Positions 31,786-38,314 of a stretch of 38,314 nucleotides of DNA are shown in pieces. The position numbers and the translations under genes were made by a program. This DNA is from Candidatus Lokiarchaeota archaeon. GTDB taxonomy: Archaea; Asgardarchaeota; Thorarchaeia; Thorarchaeales; Thorarchaeaceae. The notes beneath the pieces were generated by a model that had not been told where the DNA came from, did no database searches, and saw only the letters and a program-made list of their open reading frames with translations. Numbering within the stretch: the stretch's first letter is position 1; every line of letters starts with the position of its first letter. The stretch covers positions 1 through 38,314 of the forward strand of contig WJIL01000023.1 of the NCBI GenBank assembly GCA_014730275.1, given 5' to 3'.

Positions 31786-32541
31786 ATGGAGAAATTTCAG
31801 GTTGCCGTAGCAACGAGGAATCCCAAGACGCTATATCTGAGTGTCCAGTTACTTGAGGAGCTAGGCTTATCTTTTGTTATCTGTCCACCGAATGACATTC
31901 GTTGTGCATCGGCAGAAGTTGTAATTACCGATACCGATGATCCTCCTTGTACTTTCAATCCTGGACGTCAGGTTGTTGTTTCCGGGTGTTTTGATAGCGA
32001 TATTGCTGCAATTGAGATAATGATGAATCTATTTGAAATTGATGCGCCTCAGTCTCTAGCTATTGGTGTCGACCCCGGCTTGAGATTCGGATTAGCCCTT
32101 GTAGCTGATGGTACTGCTGTCTACGCAAAAACCCTTTGTTCCCCGGCCGAGGCGGCGAAGAATACTGAGTACTGGGTTTCTGAACTCGCCTCACATACTG
32201 AATTTCCTCATCCAATAGTGAGAGTCGGAACTGGTTCTCAATTATATGCTGCTCTATATCTTCGAGAATTGTCTTTCTCAGAGAATACTACTGTTGAAAT
32301 GGTTGACGAAAGTCATACAACACTATCCGGTGCTTCCGATGAGTCGTCCGCTGTTCTAATTGCCTCACGTCGTGGTAGAGATTGTTTACAATCAGACTCC
32401 CATCTTGAGCCTAAACGAGGGTACATTCGTTCCTTGAAACATCTAGTTAGAAGTCTTAGTCAAGGAAGGGTCAATCTTACGGTAAGCCAAGCTCGTGCGG
32501 TTCTACTCGGTAGGGCAAGACTTTCACCATTTTTGGAGTAG
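31786..32541 (+). CDS. RNase H-fold/RuvC-like protein (unknown)
   Basis: The 251-residue protein has an N-terminal alpha/beta part (VAVATRNPKTLYLSVQLL) and then a segment resembling the first strand of RuvC/YqgF-like nucleases: LAIGVDPGLRFGLALVADG, with D96 as possible catalytic Asp. VRVGTGSQLYAALYLREL and a late EMVDESHTT...SDESSAVLIASR provide further acidic residues, and the C-terminus is basic. A nuclease or resolvase role is inferred. The ATG at 31786 with AAGGT upstream is preferred to a TTG at 31735. It sits between radB and an XPD-type helicase, consistent with a repair function. Confidence 0.65.
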   Translation: MEKFQVAVATRNPKTLYLSVQLLEELGLSFVICPPNDIRCASAEVVITDTDDPPCTFNPGRQVVVSGCFDSDIAAIEIMMNLFEIDAPQSLAIGVDPGLRFGLALVADGTAVYAKTLCSPAEAAKNTEYWVSELASHTEFPHPIVRVGTGSQLYAALYLRELSFSENTTVEMVDESHTTLSGASDESSAVLIASRRGRDCLQSDSHLEPKRGYIRSLKHLVRSLSQGRVNLTVSQARAVLLGRARLSPFLE

Positions 32542-32564
32542 AGGCGTTTATTGAAAGAACGCCT
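32542..32564. terminator. Hairpin at the convergent RuvC-like/XPD junction
   Basis: AGGCGTT (32542-32548) and AACGCCT (32558-32564) form a perfect 7-bp stem with a 9-base loop, starting right after the RuvC-like stop (32541) and covering the XPD stop (32548-32550). Confidence 0.45.
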
Positions 32565-34473
32565 GCACTTCCTCTTCTACCAAATTGGGATTATCTGGGA
32601 GTGTATGAGTGACTTCGATTAGCCAATTTGGCATGAATCTCTTCAGATAGCCGGTTGCGAATCGCTGATCTAGAAATACTATTACTCCTTTATCATCAAG
32701 CTTTCTTACTGGCCTTCCAGCTGCCTGTATTGCCCTAGTCATAGCTGGTAAAACATAGGCATAATCTCGGCCTTTACCGTCAAATCGCTTGTCATAATAG
32801 TTGATGAGAGATTCGATTCTAGGGGTGGGTCTAGCATAAGGTACCCCTACAACCACAACGCTTTCCATGGTGGAGCCCGGGAAATTCCCCCCCTCCGAAT
32901 TGCGCCCCCCTTGCACTCCAAGCAATACTGCCCCCCCGTTTTCAGCTCTCTTTTTGAAATCTTCCACTAGTCTGTCATTCTCGGATCCTCTAAGACCCCG
33001 CTTTTCAATGAACATTTTTTTCTCGATTTTTTTCTCCAGCCCCGCTGACATCAGCTCTCTAATCAGTCCATAACTGGTTGTGAAGATGCCTATGTTCGTG
33101 GGCGTAGCACGTACGATGGCAGCGCAGTGTGCTACTATTCTTTCAAACATTTTGTTTGTTCTTGACCGGTATGAAGTCTCTACGCCTTTAACAACTATTC
33201 CTTTTCTGTTCTCCTTAGCGAAGGGATTGTAATAAGTCAGATTCTTGGAATGCGAACCAAACCCAAGCATTTCTGAATATGCATCAATAGGTGAAAGAGT
33301 TCCAGATATAGCTACAGAACTCCCCACTAATCGCAGAATGGGGGACGTAACAGCTGTAGGGTCTAATGCAACAAGCTCCAGTGAAATTTTTCTGCTCTTG
33401 CTCCTAGTTATCTCAGATTCCATTAAGAATGCGTAGTCATCGTGCTTAATGTATTTCAGCCAGTTCATCATGAATGTTGCTACTCTGTGGATAGTTGATC
33501 GTGGGAATTTCCCTGCCTTGAGCAAACCTCTTCGGATATTATTCCCCATGTCTTCCATATGCATGAGAATCTGTTCTCTCTCTCCCAAACCGGATTTTTC
33601 TATAGCTGTTTCATAAATTGCTTCAGGGTTGACACTTATCTCATCATAGTCCTTCATCCCTGTTGACAAATCCAGAATGGTTCCTGCCAAGCCTTTACAG
33701 AACTTCTTGCTCTTCTTGTCATTGTAAGTTGAGGCTTCTCTAATTGCCTGTCTAACGATTCCAACTGTTAGTGAATCGCTTGCCGAATCGAGTGCAGTAC
33801 TTGGAACATTGTGTGCCTCATCCTGTATCAATACCATTTTCGACATTGGTTTTTCTAGTTCGGGAAAAAAAGCTTCTCGAACAAATGGGCTGAAAACATA
33901 CAGATATGAGAGTGATATTACATCAACTACCTTTGCAAGTCGTTTTGCCAATTCATAGGGACAGAGGTCATGTTTGGCCGCGAACTTCACAATCTCTGGA
34001 GCTTTCAGTACGGAAGAAGGCATTCTCTCAAGCAGTGCCCTTGTTCCCCCGCTTTCTTTTAGATTCTCGTAATAAGCACACCTTTTGCTAGCTTTAAGCT
34101 GCCCACATACATCCCCTAAGGATGAAACATAATCTGTATTTTCTAAGACAAAAGGGTTCACGCACATATGGCTTCGCCCTCTAAATGACACTCCGCTTAC
34201 CGTTTCCCTTGCTTCTATCTCCTTGAGTTCTTCCATCACTCGATCCAATTGCCGATGAGTGCGAGCACAATACAGAATGGTTCCATCATTCTCCTTCACC
34301 CACGGCAGTGTACCTGCCAATGTAACTGCTGTTTTTCCAAACCCGTTTGGAGCTTCCACACAGATATTCTTGCCCTTTCTTACTCCCTCCTCAATGCGAT
34401 TCATCATCTCGCTTTGTCCTGATCTTTGTTGTTTGTAGGGGAAGAAATCATTTGAAGCGAATTCAGTTTTCAT
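32548..34473 (-). CDS. xpd: XPD/Rad3-type Fe-S helicase
   Basis: This 641-residue 5'-3' superfamily 2 helicase of the XPD/Rad3/DinG group acts in DNA repair. Walker A is APNGFGKT at 41-48. Four cysteines of the Fe-S domain are C104, C123, C132 and C171, and the DEAH box is at 219-222. ARCH and C-terminal helicase motifs follow, including AISGTLSPIDAYSE and the motif VI segment TRAIQAAGRPVRKLDDKG. All key residues are present. Archaeal XPD has single-subunit helicase activity; eukaryotic XPD sits in TFIIH. It is divergent from the PAC-like gene. Confidence 0.92.
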   Translation of the reverse strand: MKTEFASNDFFPYKQQRSGQSEMMNRIEEGVRKGKNICVEAPNGFGKTAVTLAGTLPWVKENDGTILYCARTHRQLDRVMEELKEIEARETVSGVSFRGRSHMCVNPFVLENTDYVSSLGDVCGQLKASKRCAYYENLKESGGTRALLERMPSSVLKAPEIVKFAAKHDLCPYELAKRLAKVVDVISLSYLYVFSPFVREAFFPELEKPMSKMVLIQDEAHNVPSTALDSASDSLTVGIVRQAIREASTYNDKKSKKFCKGLAGTILDLSTGMKDYDEISVNPEAIYETAIEKSGLGEREQILMHMEDMGNNIRRGLLKAGKFPRSTIHRVATFMMNWLKYIKHDDYAFLMESEITRSKSRKISLELVALDPTAVTSPILRLVGSSVAISGTLSPIDAYSEMLGFGSHSKNLTYYNPFAKENRKGIVVKGVETSYRSRTNKMFERIVAHCAAIVRATPTNIGIFTTSYGLIRELMSAGLEKKIEKKMFIEKRGLRGSENDRLVEDFKKRAENGGAVLLGVQGGRNSEGGNFPGSTMESVVVVGVPYARPTPRIESLINYYDKRFDGKGRDYAYVLPAMTRAIQAAGRPVRKLDDKGVIVFLDQRFATGYLKRFMPNWLIEVTHTLPDNPNLVEEEVQAFFQ

Positions 34474-34555
34474 TGGCTTATCATACTAGTGCAACTTCAT
34501 TGCCCTGATAATGCTGTTGTTGTCCGACCCGTCAATGATTTAATAGGTATCTTCT

Positions 34556-34924
34556 ATGGGAAACAACGTGGATTGCATGGACGCTAAGAATATCAATGAT
34601 TTCGACGTTGAGACAAAGACAGGATCACTTAGAGTGCGGGTAATGTATCTCGAAAACGGGCTTATTATCTTACTTTCCGATTCAAGTGAGTTCAGATTGG
34701 GAAATACTGCTGTCAGTATACCTGAAGGAAGAGGTAGAAATGAGCCAGCGTCCACAACCCTCTTTTCGAAAGCCATGGATTCAACATTGGCAAGAACACT
34801 GGCGGAACGTATTTCTAGCTGGACGGAAAAATCTTGTATATTGGTCGTTTCCGTGAAGGATTTCGATAGAGCTTCTACCATGGGCGTTATGAGGGCGCTG
34901 AAACAACATCTCCAGCAAGAATAG
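34556..34924 (+). CDS. Small protein resembling proteasome assembly chaperones PAC3/PAC4
   Basis: The 122-residue protein looks like an alpha/beta fold: an antiparallel beta half (LRVRVMYLENGLIILLSDSS, then LGNTAVSIPEG) followed by TTLFSKAMDSTLARTLAERIS, a strand CILVVSVKD and a final helix MGVMRALKQHLQQE. The order and wording resemble eukaryotic PSMG3/PSMG4, where a strand, LFxxxxxxxAxxLAxxI helix, VLLAVxVKD strand and ALRE helix recur. This is a by-eye comparison and not a database result. If right, it may assist 20S proteasome alpha-ring assembly. Its last 38 bases overlap the convergent zinc-protein gene. Confidence 0.6.
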   Translation: MGNNVDCMDAKNINDFDVETKTGSLRVRVMYLENGLIILLSDSSEFRLGNTAVSIPEGRGRNEPASTTLFSKAMDSTLARTLAERISSWTEKSCILVVSVKDFDRASTMGVMRALKQHLQQE

Positions 34925-35120
34925 CATCAACAACATCCTTGATCCAGCGCCCCGTTTCCTCATTTTCACGCAATTCTTGCAAATACTCTTCATAGGGAAT
35001 GTCAAGAGCCTGTTTCCAACGCTCATATCCTCTCTCAATGTTCTTCTTTGCCATCCAATGGTATTCACAAAGATCGCTCCTTTCCGATAACTCGCGCCCA
35101 CAGATTGTACAGCTACTCAT
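34887..35120 (-). CDS. Small zinc-finger protein coupled to TopA (unknown)
   Basis: This 77-residue protein has a zinc motif CTICGRELSERSDLCEYH (C-x2-C...C-x2-H) at residues 4-21, then charged helices (KNIERGYERWKQAL, YEEYLQELRENEE). Its ATG overlaps the topoisomerase stop (ATGA), so translation is coupled. A role as a TopA accessory factor is only a guess from this arrangement. The 3' end overlaps the plus-strand PAC-like gene by 38 bases. Confidence 0.7.
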   Translation of the reverse strand: MSSCTICGRELSERSDLCEYHWMAKKNIERGYERWKQALDIPYEEYLQELRENEETGRWIKDVVDAILAGDVVSAPS

Positions 35121-37222
35121 TTCTCCCCCTCCTCTCTTCTGTTTTTCAGATTCTTCAATTCTTCTTGTCTTCCTGGACAATCGGCCCAATTAACACAGGT
35201 CTTCCAGGGGCGTCTACCTGAGTGCACCCGTATCATCTGATGTCCACAATGTGGGCATTTCTCATCTAAGGGTTGAATCTCTCCTTTTTGCGGTAGCGGA
35301 TAGGTTTGGTCGCATCCGGTCTCTTTGTAGTTTGAACACCCCACAAATCGCTTCCCGGTTTTCTTTGAGCGTACTATGACTAGATTGCCATTGCCACATT
35401 TTGGGCAGGGTCCTAATTCCCTTTTATTCTTCCAATATCTTCTCAGTCCATGAACCAGAGCATTTCCTATCTCTTCTTCTCGTTCTTTGAAGGTCTTCAA
35501 TAGCTTTGAAAGCGAGTTTTTGGTGTTTCTCAGCACCTCTTCGAGATTCCGCTCCCCATCCTGTATTCCGTTCATTTTGTCCTCAAGCTCTCTTGTCATC
35601 TCAACAGAGAGAATCTCTGGAACATAGTGATTCAGGGTTTCGTAGATAGCATAGCCAAGCTTTGACAGTTCGAATCGATCTCCGGTCGTATACCCCCTTG
35701 CCTTCAATGAATCTACTATTCCGGCTCGGGTCGCCTTTGTTCCCAGTCCAACTTTTTCTAATTTCTTCACCATACTTGATGGATTGTATCTGGGGGATGA
35801 TGAGGTATATCTTTCATCAACATCGACCGCTGTGATGTCTATGGTGCTTCCTACTTCAAAGGCTGGTATCGCTTTCTCTTCTTGTGAAGCGTATTCGCCA
35901 TAGTATATCATCCAACCTGCATCGATGGTTCTAATTCCTCTCGCGTGTAGTACATGCTTCTTGCAATGAATATCTGCTCGTATACTCTCTCTTACAGCGT
36001 TCTTTCCGAATACGGAAAAGAAACGCCGAACCACGAGATCGTAGATTTTCGCTTCACTAGCTGGAAGTGCTTTTTCTGGTTTTTTTCCCGTAGGGTGAAT
36101 AGCTGGATGTGCGGGGTCCTCCTTTTTTCCTTCTCTAGGTGTAAGCTTATTGTTTCTCAAAACCTTTTGTGCTAACGTGTTATACTTTTTCTGTTCTTTG
36201 AGTTGTTCAAGGATTTCCTTAGTGTCGATGCTTTCAGGTAATTTCTGACTGCTTGTTCGAGGATATGAAATCAGTGCACGAAGATAGAGCGATTGTGCGA
36301 TGGCCAAAGTCCGGCTTGGTTTAAACCCGAAGTGCCTATATGCCTCTGATTGAAGTCCGCTGAGATTGAAAGGAACTGGAGGTTTTCTCTCAAATGTTCT
36401 TCGCTTAATGTCATCTACCTTACCTTCGTTATTGAGTAATTCTCTCCTGATTTCACTCGCATGCAGCTTCTGTCCAATTCTATTCTTGGAGTATTCTAGT
36501 TCAAACTCATCTCCACCGAATTTTCCCTTTGGAAGTATTACCCAAAAAGGCTCTGGAACAAAGAGATTCACTTCTCTATCTCTATCTGCCGCAAAAGACA
36601 ATGTGGGTCCTTGAACTCTTCCAGTACTAACGATTTTGAACCATCCAGCTACTTCTTTGATTGCGAGGGTCAATGCTCGAGTAAGATTGATTCCATAAAG
36701 CCAATCAATTTCATGTCTGGCGATACCTGCATCTATCATGGAGAAATCAAGGTGTTCGGATGGGTTTTCATACGCACGGCGCAATTCCTTTTCTGTGAGC
36801 GTAGAGAAACGCATTCGCTGAGCCTTTTGCGGATCCGCCCGACAGGCATACTTGAGTACATGATATCCTATTAGGTTCCCCTCAATATCTAAATCGGTAG
36901 CGATTATGAAATTCTGTGATCCCTCTGCTACTTCCTGAATTAGTTCAATCAACCCCTTGCTTCTCTTGTCTTTCTTCTCTACCTCATACTTGGGAACCCA
37001 CTCTGTTTCAAGTCTAGGATATGTCCATCCCTTTTTTGCCTGCTTGAGCTCATATAGATGTCCTAATGCATAGACAACACATACCTTTTGCCCCTCACGC
37101 TCAAATTCAAAGTAGGAAGCTTTTCCCTTCTTCTTCTCCGTGAAAACTCCATCCTTCGCAAGAGCTTTGGATATGCGTCTTGCTGCTTGAGGCTTCTCAG
37201 CTATTATTGTCGTTCTTTTCAG
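35117..37222 (-). CDS. topA: DNA topoisomerase I (type IA), apparent CTG start
   Basis: This type IA topoisomerase relaxes negatively supercoiled DNA. The frame is open upstream of the first ATG/GTG/TTG candidate (36952) through the essential Toprim start TTIIAEKPQAARRISKAL. Before the upstream TAG there is no ATG, GTG or TTG. A CTG at 37220-37222 is preceded six bases earlier by GAGGT and would give 701 residues. With that numbering the Toprim acids are D110, D112 and E114 and the active-site tyrosine is Y320 in LISYPRTSS, almost the same as E. coli TopA (D111, D113, E115, Y319). Two C-terminal zinc ribbons follow (CPKC...CSNYKETGC and CPHC...CVNWADC). It is divergent from the OST3/6-like gene. 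Confidence 0.93.
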   Translation of the reverse strand: MKRTTIIAEKPQAARRISKALAKDGVFTEKKKGKASYFEFEREGQKVCVVYALGHLYELKQAKKGWTYPRLETEWVPKYEVEKKDKRSKGLIELIQEVAEGSQNFIIATDLDIEGNLIGYHVLKYACRADPQKAQRMRFSTLTEKELRRAYENPSEHLDFSMIDAGIARHEIDWLYGINLTRALTLAIKEVAGWFKIVSTGRVQGPTLSFAADRDREVNLFVPEPFWVILPKGKFGGDEFELEYSKNRIGQKLHASEIRRELLNNEGKVDDIKRRTFERKPPVPFNLSGLQSEAYRHFGFKPSRTLAIAQSLYLRALISYPRTSSQKLPESIDTKEILEQLKEQKKYNTLAQKVLRNNKLTPREGKKEDPAHPAIHPTGKKPEKALPASEAKIYDLVVRRFFSVFGKNAVRESIRADIHCKKHVLHARGIRTIDAGWMIYYGEYASQEEKAIPAFEVGSTIDITAVDVDERYTSSSPRYNPSSMVKKLEKVGLGTKATRAGIVDSLKARGYTTGDRFELSKLGYAIYETLNHYVPEILSVEMTRELEDKMNGIQDGERNLEEVLRNTKNSLSKLLKTFKEREEEIGNALVHGLRRYWKNKRELGPCPKCGNGNLVIVRSKKTGKRFVGCSNYKETGCDQTYPLPQKGEIQPLDEKCPHCGHQMIRVHSGRRPWKTCVNWADCPGRQEELKNLKNRREEGEK

Positions 37223-37270
37223 AGTAAGACCTCTACTAATTTTAGTTAACTAGTGTTTTTCTTAGTTCGA

Positions 37271-37282
37271 GCTTAAATATCG
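37271..37282 (+). promoter_or_regulatory. Candidate TATA box for the OST3/6-like gene
   Basis: GCTTAAATATCG lies about 28 bases before the TTG start at 37307, so the transcript may be leaderless or nearly so. The divergent topA start is only about 50 bases on the other side. Confidence 0.4.
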
Positions 37283-37306
37283 AACGATGAAACCGATGGT
37301 ACGGTT

Positions 37307-37789
37307 TTGTATCCCACGATACTCTTAAAAGAGGACCCTGAAAGCAATCGATTTGAGGTAACACTGTTGAAGCCTTGGTGGCCAAAATTCATTGTCAAAC
37401 CGAGATTAAGACTTGGCAGGCCGCGGTTTGGGATGCCTAGTCGACCTCCTGACATCGTAGTCTTTGGTATAATGTTCCTAGGTGTTCTTTTCGTTCTTGG
37501 AGGGAACATTTACACACTTGTGAAGACTCCTCCATCTATTGCTGGTGGTTCAAATAATCAGCCAATCTTGGTTGCACCAGGCACTAATCAACAGCTAGGT
37601 ATGGAAGGTATTGTAGCATCTGTTGTTGTACTGATGGGTACGGTTGGATTAGGTCTCATATATTATGCATCAAAGTATGTTTTCAATCCTGGATATGCAA
37701 CCCGGCTGCTGGTACTTGGAAGCATTCTAGCAGGCCTCGCTTTCCTGATATTTGCCTATCTATACGGAGTCAAAACCGGCCAGTTCTAG
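37307..37789 (+). CDS. OST3/OST6/OSTC-like membrane protein
   Basis: The 160-residue protein has a basic cytoplasmic-type N-terminus, then three membrane segments at about 50-72, 100-120 and 133-154. It resembles the eukaryotic oligosaccharyltransferase subunit OSTC and the membrane domain of OST3/OST6. Shared features are a PPWL/WWP-like start, MPS before the first helix, GGxIYxLVxxPPS at its end, QxxMEGxxAS entering the second helix and MGxxGLxxI in it. It lacks a thioredoxin domain, so it is closer to OSTC. Start is a TTG at 37307; no ATG occurs between this and the upstream stop. A role in N-glycosylation with STT3 (absent here) is inferred. Confidence 0.8.
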   Translation: MYPTILLKEDPESNRFEVTLLKPWWPKFIVKPRLRLGRPRFGMPSRPPDIVVFGIMFLGVLFVLGGNIYTLVKTPPSIAGGSNNQPILVAPGTNQQLGMEGIVASVVVLMGTVGLGLIYYASKYVFNPGYATRLLVLGSILAGLAFLIFAYLYGVKTGQF

Positions 37790-37803
37790 AGGGTGCTCTT
37801 CAA

Positions 37804-37817
37804 GAGAGTAGCCTCTC
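37804..37817. terminator. Short hairpin between OST3/6-like and MptE-like genes
   Basis: GAGAG (37804-37808) and CTCTC (37813-37817) form a 5-bp stem with a 4-base loop, followed on the plus strand by GGTTTTTAATT. It is the weakest of the convergent-junction hairpins in this window. Confidence 0.35.
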
Positions 37818-37830
37818 AATATTACGGTTT

Positions 37831-38313
37831 TTAATTGAGTAGCATATACTCCATATTGCTCTGTTGCTGTAGGTTAGTAATCAGCTGCTTTGCAATGGTC
37901 AATTTAGCTTGTTTCACTGCGTCTGCTGCGAAATGCTGATGTTTGTCTGGTTTAGACCATCTACCGACAAGGCTTCCGAAATCCATTCCAGCTAGGATGA
38001 TTCTTCGGGGGCTATAGTGTGACACAAGAAAACATGCCCTGTCCCCATCGGTGAATCCACCCCAGAGAAATACTCTACTTGTTGGCTTAACCTGTGTACT
38101 ACCCAACACCGGGAGTACTTCTGGAACATAAGCTTCCAACGTAGGTATATTATCACCGTGTGCATGGACTATCGCCAAGGCCCCTTCTTGTATCATCTCA
38201 CCTATATCGTTTCTATCGCCATCGAGATCAGTGACAATAATATCACAAGTCTTTCGAATTTCAAGAAATGCAGAAGCAGCCCCATCTGCAGCGACAAAAA
38301 CGGCTTGAGACAT
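37831..38313 (-). CDS. mptE: MptE-like 6-hydroxymethyl-dihydropterin diphosphokinase, C-terminal part
   Basis: The frame runs to the right window edge, so only the C-terminal 160 residues are visible; the ATG at 38313 is probably internal. VFVAADGAASAFLE, DIIVTDLDGD, IVHAHGDNIPTLE, VFLWGGFTDGDRACFL and IILAGMDFGSLVGRWS match the archaeal DUF115/MptE family. MptE transfers pyrophosphate from ATP to 6-hydroxymethyl-7,8-dihydropterin in (methano)pterin or folate-type cofactor synthesis. About 70 N-terminal residues are missing compared with full-length members. Confidence 0.82.
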   Translation of the reverse strand: MSQAVFVAADGAASAFLEIRKTCDIIVTDLDGDRNDIGEMIQEGALAIVHAHGDNIPTLEAYVPEVLPVLGSTQVKPTSRVFLWGGFTDGDRACFLVSHYSPRRIILAGMDFGSLVGRWSKPDKHQHFAADAVKQAKLTIAKQLITNLQQQSNMEYMLLN

Positions 38314-38314
38314 C

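Noticed and set aside
34781-35101. Minus-strand 106-residue ORF overlapping the PAC-like gene
   Set aside because: It overlaps two better-supported genes in other frames and has no recognisable motif; the 77-residue zinc protein, coupled to topA by ATGA, is the real minus-strand gene.
1-38314. CRISPR array, transposon, prophage or integrated element
   Set aside because: No regularly spaced repeats, transposase, integrase or phage-like genes were seen; gene content is housekeeping throughout.

Overview
This window looks like a chromosomal, housekeeping-rich segment from an archaeon, most probably an Asgard archaeon (Thorarchaeia-like is my best guess from gene content; no search was run). The archaeal assignment rests on ribosomal proteins L7Ae, S28e, L24e, L18e and S9, RNA polymerase subunits D and N, aIF5B, the DNA polymerase D large subunit, glycerol-1-phosphate dehydrogenase, CDP-archaeol synthase and an archaeal SRP RNA. 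The Asgard suggestion comes from eukaryote-like genes: an Arf-family GTPase, an Elf1-type elongation factor, an OST3/OST6/OSTC-type membrane protein, and weaker candidates for OST48/Wbp1 and a PAC3/PAC4-type proteasome chaperone. I saw no IS element, phage gene, CRISPR array or intein.

Layout. 1-6.2 kb: the 3' end of EF-1alpha, a small membrane zinc-ribbon protein, then on the minus strand aIF5B, SRP RNA and an intron-bearing tRNA-Ser. Next come L24e, S28e and L7Ae, with ndk flipped to the plus strand inside this normally collinear cluster, and G1P dehydrogenase. 6.4-10 kb: an Arf-like GTPase and the rpoD-rpl18e-rpl13-rps9-rpoN-rps2 operon behind a structured leader. 10.1-14 kb (minus): mevalonate kinase, a UbiD-type decarboxylase and both phosphomevalonate dehydratase subunits, which form the archaeal modified mevalonate pathway up to isopentenyl phosphate. 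14.1-21.8 kb: a DUF362 protein, tRNA-Pro with a D-loop intron, a metallophosphoesterase, a SWIM protein, a glycosylation-sequon-rich membrane protein, EngB, an Lhr-type helicase, and two small proteins, one of only 33 residues.

21.9-38.3 kb: Elf1; a small CxxC winged-helix-like protein with a SufS-type cysteine desulfurase; multi-OB RPA divergent from PolD large subunit; a four-CBS protein; CarS; RadB; an RNase-H-fold protein; an XPD-type helicase; a PAC3/4-like protein; a small zinc protein; topoisomerase I (apparently with a CTG start); the OST3/6-like protein; and a truncated MptE-like pyrophosphokinase at the right edge.

Themes. Replication and repair (RPA, PolD, RadB, XPD, TopA, Lhr, metallophosphoesterase), translation and transcription, and archaeal ether-lipid synthesis (G1PDH, mevalonate operon, CarS) dominate. 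The least expected features are non-coding: a tRNA-Ser with two introns, one in the T-loop; a tRNA-Pro with a D-loop intron; an SRP RNA with a URRC-type helix 8 tetraloop; stem-loops near the predicted 5' ends of the rpoD and PolD transcripts; and perfect hairpins between several convergent gene pairs.
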